From assembly GCF_016861605.1 (NCBI RefSeq), contig NZ_BOLM01000020.1, positions 1-44,906 on the forward strand: DNA of 44,906 bases, in the 5' to 3' direction. Under the pieces are notes generated by a model that was not told the DNA's origin, made no database searches, and saw nothing but the letters and a program-made list of their open reading frames with translations. This document shows, in pieces, positions 44,905-44,906 of the stretch; position 1 is the first letter of the stretch, and every line of letters starts with the position of its first letter. Source of the stretch: Levilactobacillus wangkuiensis (lineage in GTDB: Bacteria > Bacillota > Bacilli > Lactobacillales > Lactobacillaceae). The position numbers were made by a program, and so were the translations under genes.

Positions 44905-44906
44905 CC

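Overview
The window looks like a chromosome segment from a member of the Lactobacillaceae. Codon use, strong GGAGG-type ribosome binding sites, frequent TTG/GTG starts, the murA-mreB/mbl-yidD-rodA order and an atpBEFHAGDC operon next to upp, glyA, prfA and prmC all fit a Levilactobacillus/Lactiplantibacillus-like species. The genus is inferred from gene content, not from a marker gene.

Region 1 (about 1-11,850) is the right-hand part of an integrated mobile island. It has a primase-polymerase, a VirE-like helicase, six GGGCCACGT-type repeats that look like a replication origin, a head-closure protein, an HNH nuclease, small and large terminase, a portal, a fused prohead protease-capsid, a gp6-like connector, an ArpU/RinA-like regulator and a cold-shock protein. 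No tail, tape-measure or lysis genes are present. This is the gene content of a capsid-forming phage-inducible chromosomal island (cf-PICI), a satellite that builds its own heads and takes tails from a helper phage. The integrase and left end lie outside the window. A DUF1304 membrane gene with its own promoter interrupts the capsid genes. A remarkable cluster of short palindromes lies between hnh and terS.

Region 2 (about 11,850-16,300) is accessory chromosome: small membrane proteins and a divergent pair of c-di-GMP genes (an EAL phosphodiesterase and a GGDEF cyclase).

Region 3 (16,600-25,400) holds a heterodimeric ABC exporter of the LmrCD/BmrCD type, a serine hydrolase, and murT-gatD for lipid II amidation. 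The spaces between these genes contain most copies of a repeat family of about 165-190 bp that folds into a cloverleaf with a conserved hairpin loop. There are eight full copies and one fragment in the window, all between genes.

Region 4 (25,400-31,450) is housekeeping: tdk, prfA-prmC-tsaC (translation termination and t6A tRNA modification), glyA and upp. A gene-free stretch of about 900 bp with long hairpins follows.

Region 5 (32,340-38,780) is the complete F1Fo ATP synthase operon. Region 6 (39,870-44,906) is the cell envelope and shape cluster (DUF1146, murA, mreB/mbl, yidD, DUF2969, rodA) and ends with a GcvH-like lipoyl protein.
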